Origin: CALJTV01 sp034433775
GTDB lineage: Bacteria > Chloroflexota > Dehalococcoidia > GIF9 > UBA5629
DNA length: 19,361 nt
Assembly: GCA_034433775.1 (NCBI GenBank)
Contig: DAOUAI010000154.1
Span: 1 to 19,361 of the forward strand
Direction: 5' to 3'
This document shows, piece by piece, positions 14,815-19,361 of this stretch. The first letter of the stretch is position 1, and every line of letters begins with the position of its first letter. The notes beneath the pieces were generated by a model. That model made no database searches, was not told where the DNA came from, and was given only the letters and a program-made list of their open reading frames with translations. Both the position numbers and the translations under genes were made by a program.

Positions 14815-17800
14815 ATGAAAGTACCACAGTCGAGGATTGTCAAAAATAATGTCACAAAACCGGGACTGATTACCCTTTTACTAGCTGTGCTGGCTTTGCT
14901 TTGTAGCCCGGCTATTCCATCGGCACCGCCTGTCAGTGCTAATAGTGGTTGCCAGGATATCTTCTTCCCCGATTTAGCACAGCAAGCACAGTGGTCAGAT
15001 GGCAATAGGCGGGTAAGCTATGGCGGCGACCCTGATGGCAAAAGACCATATGTCTACCACCACAAAGTCATAATGGAGAATGGAAGTAATCTATGGGCAC
15101 TGGAAACACGACCATCCAAACGGGATAACCTCCAAGAGGATACACCCTACATTAGAGGTGTGTTTAATGTAACGGTACCGCTGGGTGCATACGGTGCTAC
15201 ATTTATAAGCTGGGTGGGCTTCCTGAACGATGCCCCACGGGGCAGGACTGTTACCTTTACCGTTTACTGGCGGCGGGCAGGGAGCAACGATATACTCCAG
15301 ACTCTGACGAGCACATCAAAGTCCTATGATGGCACTATTTCGTTGCTGACGGCAGATATGAGCAATCTGTGCGGTGCGCCAATAGAGCTTATACTGCAAG
15401 TGGAAAGTGTTGGCTCCGCCGGGACTCAGGACAAAGTGGCATGGCTCTGTCCGATGATAGAATGTATTCGCGAGCCCGATTCTCCGCTTAAGTCTTGCTT
15501 TGATGCTAGTGGAGCATGGAATCCTGAAGGCACAGACCTTCTCCATATAGCAGCCCAAACGGTCGGGACAACTGAGTCATGCAATGTAGGCGAAGGCGGC
15601 AAGCCCTACTACCAGATGCAGCTTGGCTGTAATAGGTGGTGGGATGCCCACGTGATGGAAGGCTCCCCCGATAAACCCAGGCGAGAAGCCTGGTGCTCCG
15701 AGACCGTTGCCTACTGGCACCGCGAGGCAGGTGTTCCATATCCTCAGGGCTACTACAATGAAGACTACTACCAGAACTGGCAACTACCTAATGCCCGAGC
15801 AATCGCCACCTGGTACCAGACAGAGGAAAGTATTGGTGGCAGAGGACGCTGGATTGATAGCACAGAGCTCGACTACACCAATTTCCAGCCGGGCGTCAAT
15901 GCCCCCTGTCCCGGTGCCTATCAAGCGTGGGTAAGATATTATGAAGACCCTCCGGGAAGCGGTAACTGGAAATGGGGCTGGGACAATGTCCATAGCCAGG
16001 TTATAGACGAGATGTGGGTATATCGAAAGTCAGATGGTACGGTAGTACGTGTAGATATCAGGCTAATAGAAGGAAATGCCGGAAACCGGGTGACTGATAC
16101 AGGTACTGTCCAAAATATCATAGATTTCACACCACTGGGCAATGGATTTGATAGTAATAATAGGAAAATCGCTGGCTGGGGCATAGACATCGTAAACGGC
16201 AGCCCATATTGCAGAAGCGATAGAGTCCACTATATAGGTGTTGGGGAAGGACCACAGTTAATATATGCCGGACAGCGGGATCTGTTGCCGAAAGCCTCCG
16301 AAAGTAATAGAGAGCTGGTGCAGAGACTGGGCGCTTACGCGCGCAGTAATTCAGGCAAAAAGCCGGGACTGAAATTCTCGGGCGCTATAGAGCGGAAAAC
16401 CGTTTTCGATACCCAGAGACCTGATGAGCGCCTCATCGCCGCCCAAGCAGTAGCACATAAGGACCTGGATATAAGAATAGACCTTAATAAGCCACATCCC
16501 CTACCGATCAAAGGGGCGAGGCTGGAGCTGACATTGCCTGAGGGGAGTAGCCCACCAAGGATGATGACTTACGCCGGGAAGGGCTTGTTCGGTACATCGC
16601 TTTTCCCCAGCTTTGTACCCCTGTCTGGCGAAGTCCCGCACCACGGCGTGCGCTTTATCAGGTTTATTGTCCCCAAAGGTAGCCTCACCGAGGACACTTA
16701 TATTGAGCGCTTCGTCATCGATTATGATTGGGGTCCAGATACCGACGACCCGAACTGGCAGCCCCAGCAGTTGGCTTATCAGGAGACTGGTAAGGAGCCA
16801 ATCACAGGCGCCCAGTGTCCAGCGGGCTGTACTTGCATGACTATTGAGGAAGCCAAGAAGCTCGGCTATGACTTCTGTCAGAAAAAGTTGACCGAATGCG
16901 GTAAGGATGCCAGCGGCAATACTCTGTACTGCGTCGGACAGCCTGTTACACCAGCCCCAACACAGTGTCCGGCGGGCTGTGTTTGTGTGAGTAAAGTCGA
17001 GGCGGAAAAGCTAGGCTATATTTTGTGTAATCGTCAGATAATAGAGTGCGGGGCTGATTCCAGTGGCGTTCCAATGTATTGCTACGCAAAAGCTGTGACC
17101 CCAGAGACCAAGCCCACCGCCGGCAGGCTAGTCATCGAGCCAGCGCAGGATAGGAACCCGGTGGGCAGCCAGCATACCTTCACTTTTGCCTTATATGACA
17201 CCAATGGTAAGCCATTGCCCTATGTGCGGATATACATCAGCCATACTGGCGCTAATACCCTGGCACCGATCGAGCTGGTCACCGATGCCAGCGGCAGGAC
17301 TAGCTACTCCTATACCGGACTTAATGCCGGAACGGACTATATTATGGCTAAAGTGGACAACGTGGTAGCTCAAGCCACTAAAGAGTGGTATGCGGAACCT
17401 GTAGAAACAACGGTCAATATACCTGGCAGGATCGTAATCAGTCCACCCAGTGATAAAAATCCCGTGGGTACCACGCACACCTTGACCGTTACAGTTTACA
17501 ACACTGCTGGCAAGCCGATGGTGAATGCGCGGGTGAGGATAACCCATTCCGGTGCCAACATATATTTGCCTGCGGAACTGACAACTGATACTAACGGCAT
17601 AGTAAAGTACTCATACACCGGCAATAAGGCTGGGCTGGACACTATTACGGTTTCCATGGGCACAATTTCTGCTACAGCTACCAAAGAATGGTACACACAA
17701 GCCGCGCCGGTCACCCCAGCGAGGCTAACGCTGACACCAACAAATGCCTCCAATGCACCGGGCAAGATGCACACCGTCACCGCTACGGTGATAGGTAGCG

Positions 17801-17997
17801 ACGGCAAGCCGATGAGCGGTGTAGATGTGACCTTTTCCGTTACTGGTGTAAACAACTTTGCCCGCCATGTCACCACCGACGCATCGGGCAGAGCCAGCAT
17901 AAGCTACACTTCCAAGAAGGAGGGCAAGGACACCATAACCGCCACTGCCGGCGGACTGAAAGCCACAGCGACAAAATGGTGGGAGGTGATTGAATAG
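14815..17997 (+). CDS. Secreted multidomain protein with predicted papain-fold (CHAP/NlpC-like) peptidase
   Basis: A 1060-residue protein with GGAGG ten bases before the ATG and a signal peptide ending VSA-NS (about residue 42). Residues 45-217 are a beta-sandwich resembling the C-terminal domain of the two upstream lipoproteins (VSYGGDPDG, IMENG, GSAGTQDKVAW). Residues 230-475 look like a papain-fold CHAP/NlpC-P60-type domain: AWCSETVAYWHREAG (candidate Cys294), WDNVHSQVIDEM (His393) and LIEGNAGNRV (Glu419/Asn421). Such domains cleave peptide or amide bonds, often in cell walls; the substrate here is unknown. Residues 490-660 are unassigned. Two Cys-rich repeats (668-706, 718-756) have identical spacing and an exact 50-residue period. 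Three Ig-like repeats (about 769-868, 872-962, 967-1060), resembling bacterial Ig Big_1-type, close the protein. No anchor is seen at the C-terminus. Confidence 0.8.
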   Translation: MKVPQSRIVKNNVTKPGLITLLLAVLALLCSPAIPSAPPVSANSGCQDIFFPDLAQQAQWSDGNRRVSYGGDPDGKRPYVYHHKVIMENGSNLWALETRPSKRDNLQEDTPYIRGVFNVTVPLGAYGATFISWVGFLNDAPRGRTVTFTVYWRRAGSNDILQTLTSTSKSYDGTISLLTADMSNLCGAPIELILQVESVGSAGTQDKVAWLCPMIECIREPDSPLKSCFDASGAWNPEGTDLLHIAAQTVGTTESCNVGEGGKPYYQMQLGCNRWWDAHVMEGSPDKPRREAWCSETVAYWHREAGVPYPQGYYNEDYYQNWQLPNARAIATWYQTEESIGGRGRWIDSTELDYTNFQPGVNAPCPGAYQAWVRYYEDPPGSGNWKWGWDNVHSQVIDEMWVYRKSDGTVVRVDIRLIEGNAGNRVTDTGTVQNIIDFTPLGNGFDSNNRKIAGWGIDIVNGSPYCRSDRVHYIGVGEGPQLIYAGQRDLLPKASESNRELVQRLGAYARSNSGKKPGLKFSGAIERKTVFDTQRPDERLIAAQAVAHKDLDIRIDLNKPHPLPIKGARLELTLPEGSSPPRMMTYAGKGLFGTSLFPSFVPLSGEVPHHGVRFIRFIVPKGSLTEDTYIERFVIDYDWGPDTDDPNWQPQQLAYQETGKEPITGAQCPAGCTCMTIEEAKKLGYDFCQKKLTECGKDASGNTLYCVGQPVTPAPTQCPAGCVCVSKVEAEKLGYILCNRQIIECGADSSGVPMYCYAKAVTPETKPTAGRLVIEPAQDRNPVGSQHTFTFALYDTNGKPLPYVRIYISHTGANTLAPIELVTDASGRTSYSYTGLNAGTDYIMAKVDNVVAQATKEWYAEPVETTVNIPGRIVISPPSDKNPVGTTHTLTVTVYNTAGKPMVNARVRITHSGANIYLPAELTTDTNGIVKYSYTGNKAGLDTITVSMGTISATATKEWYTQAAPVTPARLTLTPTNASNAPGKMHTVTATVIGSDGKPMSGVDVTFSVTGVNNFARHVTTDASGRASISYTSKKEGKDTITATAGGLKATATKWWEVIE
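16816..17082 (+). repeat. Two Cys-rich protein repeats, 50-residue period
   Basis: Within the peptidase-like protein, two units each carry six cysteines with identical spacing (offsets 0, 4, 6, 20, 27, 38), following the pattern CPAGCxCxxxxEAxxLGYxxC, then ECG and YC. The repeats are diverged at the DNA level, so this is an old protein duplication and not a recent DNA repeat. Confidence 0.8.
17119..17994 (+). repeat. Three Ig-like (Big_1-type) protein repeats
   Basis: Three tandem units of about 95-100 residues, each starting with a strand like AGRLVIEP or PGRIVISP, then HT.T.....D..GKP, a T(D)ASGR...SY(T/S) turn, and ending in ATKEWY or ATKWWE. They form the C-terminal stalk of the peptidase-like protein. 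Confidence 0.75.
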
Positions 17998-18027
17998 AAG
18001 TTAGACTAAGGAAGGAGGGAGTCGAAA

Positions 18028-19361
18028 ATGAAGGGCTATTTACTTAAGACTGTCTTAAGTTTATTGTTCGCATTGCCTCTTCTTATTCCAAGCCAGGCGA
18101 GCGGTGCGGCAATACATGCCGGTAATAAATATGTCCCGCAAACGCCTGCCGCTTATGTGGGTACAAAAGAGGTCAAGTCCACCGAAGCGGTATACATCGC
18201 CAATCCAGACTGTGACCCGCCGGGGCAGGAAAATAAGAACTTCAATTCCGGAGCAGAAGGTAAGGTGCTGGTGGTTAGCACGGGCAGCGAGGAATTTGCC
18301 TGCACTAAGTGGACTTTAGTCCGTTTTTATCCTATTACTTTGCCATCGGATGCCAGCATAACCGGTGCCAAGATCAGGCTTTACCAGCAGTCAAGCACTG
18401 GTCTACCCATCAAGACGTTCTCGTTATTGGAGCCCGGCTTCAGTGAGGGCAGAGTCACCTGGAACACAAAGCCGCCAACCGGGGAGCTGCAGAGCACCAC
18501 TAACGTGCCTGTGGGTAGTGGCTGGCGGGAATTCAACATATCAGCATCGCTGGTCAGGAACTGGGTGCGTTCACCCAATACTAACTTAGGTCTTGCCCTC
18601 GTCCCCGGCACAACTCAGATAGGCTATGGTGCGACATTTGCCAGCGATGAGGTGGCGGGCTATGAACCAAGACTCGTCATCACTTACACCACTTCCGAGG
18701 GTGTACCACCGCCCCCGCCTCCTCCCCCTCCTCCGCCACAGGACACAACGCCTTGCAGCATCAGCTGTACTCTAACTCCAGACCCACCCCAGCGAGGACA
18801 ACCCCTGACCATCACTTGTACCGCCAGGGATAATAAGGCTATGTCTTACCTGGCTATTTATAAAGGAAACATCCGGCTGGTCTACAGGGAAGCAACTCAG
18901 GAAGACCAGACCACGCTTACCGTAACTTATACAGCGCCGGGCAATGAAGTGGACATACCCGGCATCGGCTTTATGGTCCAAGCCGATGACCAGAGCCCTG
19001 GTGCCCCCGCACAGTACCTTCAGGTCTACAGGCAAATAGCAGGGACGGGCACTATGCCGAGGATATCAGTGACCATCAGGACGGATATAGAGACGATTCC
19101 AGAAACATATCGACTGATAAAAGGCGGCGGTGAGCGAGTTACCGCAACCGTCACCGTAACCGACCAGGATGGTCTAGATTACGTAGAGGTACGTATTCCT
19201 GGGCGAAACCCTGTGGTAGAAAGACCCGGTGGCGGAACGGCGCGGACTGTAACCTTAAACTGGACGAACAACGACCCCGGTATCACTGAGTTCTATGTTC
19301 AGGTGTCTGCTAAGGACAGGGAGGGTAACTGGTCATCGCACCGTGAGACTGTGCATATAAC
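18028..19361 (+). CDS. Secreted DNRLRE-domain protein (partial, runs off the right edge)
   Basis: ATG 18028 has GGAGG nine bases upstream, and the frame is open to the edge (444 codons). A signal peptide (about 1-27, hydrophobic LLKTVLSLLFALPLLIP, cleavage near ASGA) is followed by a DNRLRE (CBM96-like) domain at about 45-220: KWTLVRF, ITGAKIRLY, EGRVTWNTKPP, WREFNISASLV, ATFASDE and PRLVITYT. This domain binds carbohydrate or has a structural role in secreted enzymes. An 11-proline linker (227-237; DNA 18706-18738) leads to one Ig-like domain with Cys pairs (about 243-325) and a second (about 333-444) of the kind seen in surface proteins. No catalytic domain is within the window; one could follow. 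It is probably the fifth gene of the secreted cluster, 30 bp after the peptidase gene. Confidence 0.82.
   Translation, partial: MKGYLLKTVLSLLFALPLLIPSQASGAAIHAGNKYVPQTPAAYVGTKEVKSTEAVYIANPDCDPPGQENKNFNSGAEGKVLVVSTGSEEFACTKWTLVRFYPITLPSDASITGAKIRLYQQSSTGLPIKTFSLLEPGFSEGRVTWNTKPPTGELQSTTNVPVGSGWREFNISASLVRNWVRSPNTNLGLALVPGTTQIGYGATFASDEVAGYEPRLVITYTTSEGVPPPPPPPPPPPQDTTPCSISCTLTPDPPQRGQPLTITCTARDNKAMSYLAIYKGNIRLVYREATQEDQTTLTVTYTAPGNEVDIPGIGFMVQADDQSPGAPAQYLQVYRQIAGTGTMPRISVTIRTDIETIPETYRLIKGGGERVTATVTVTDQDGLDYVEVRIPGRNPVVERPGGGTARTVTLNWTNNDPGITEFYVQVSAKDREGNWSSHRETVHI
18042..18060 (+). repeat. 19-bp perfect palindrome at the start of the DNRLRE gene
   Basis: ACTTAAGAC, T, GTCTTAAGT: nine-base arms around a single base, in codons 5-11 of the signal peptide. 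It could be a protein-binding site or an mRNA hairpin near the start codon. Confidence 0.6.

Overview
The window looks like a chromosomal segment from a Dehalococcoidia-like Chloroflexota bacterium, probably an environmental relative of Dehalococcoides. This placement is inference. It rests on a short-form IF-2 in a nusA-rnpM-infB-rbfA-truB operon, a two-module acyl-CoA dehydratase activase next to a DUF169 protein, and a run of secreted CARDB/Ig-type proteins. No rRNA, tRNA, CRISPR array, integrase or transposase was seen.

Left part (1-4168). A minus-strand pair comes first: a large activase with two ATPase modules, cut by the left edge, and a DUF169 (COG2043) protein. Divergent from these is a plus-strand SPL-type radical SAM protein followed by a MoaD/ThiS-like ubiquitin-fold protein. 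The DUF169 and radical SAM genes diverge from an 81-bp gap in which two face-to-face promoters overlap physically.

Middle part (4178-9200). A tightly packed minus-strand transcription/translation operon runs nusA, rnpM (ylxR), infB, rbfA, truB. Three of its four junctions overlap. It starts from a predicted promoter near 9153-9181. The leader carries a perfect 10-bp hairpin followed by a T-run, placed between promoter and nusA, so it looks like an attenuator.

Right part (9287-19361). After a small two-helix membrane protein comes a plus-strand cluster of five secreted proteins, probably one operon from a near-consensus promoter at 9608-9636 followed by a long leader (about 190 nt). The products are two paralogous lipoproteins (Ig-like repeats, CARDB, then a C-terminal beta-sandwich), a right-handed beta-helix lipoprotein, a 1060-residue protein with a predicted papain-fold peptidase/amidase domain, two Cys-rich repeats and three Ig-like repeats, and a DNRLRE-domain protein cut by the right edge. 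An unnamed beta-sandwich domain occurs in three of the five. This suggests a cell-surface assembly built from shared modules.

The most unusual feature is the start of the beta-helix gene. Its lipoprotein signal peptide is encoded with no usable start codon in frame. An ATG that overlaps the upstream stop (ATGA) leads in another frame to an A AAA AAG slippery heptamer, where a -1 shift would enter the signal-peptide frame. A Shine-Dalgarno-like GGGAG lies 13 nt upstream of the heptamer, as in dnaX. This is either programmed frameshifting or a one-base lesion or assembly error.
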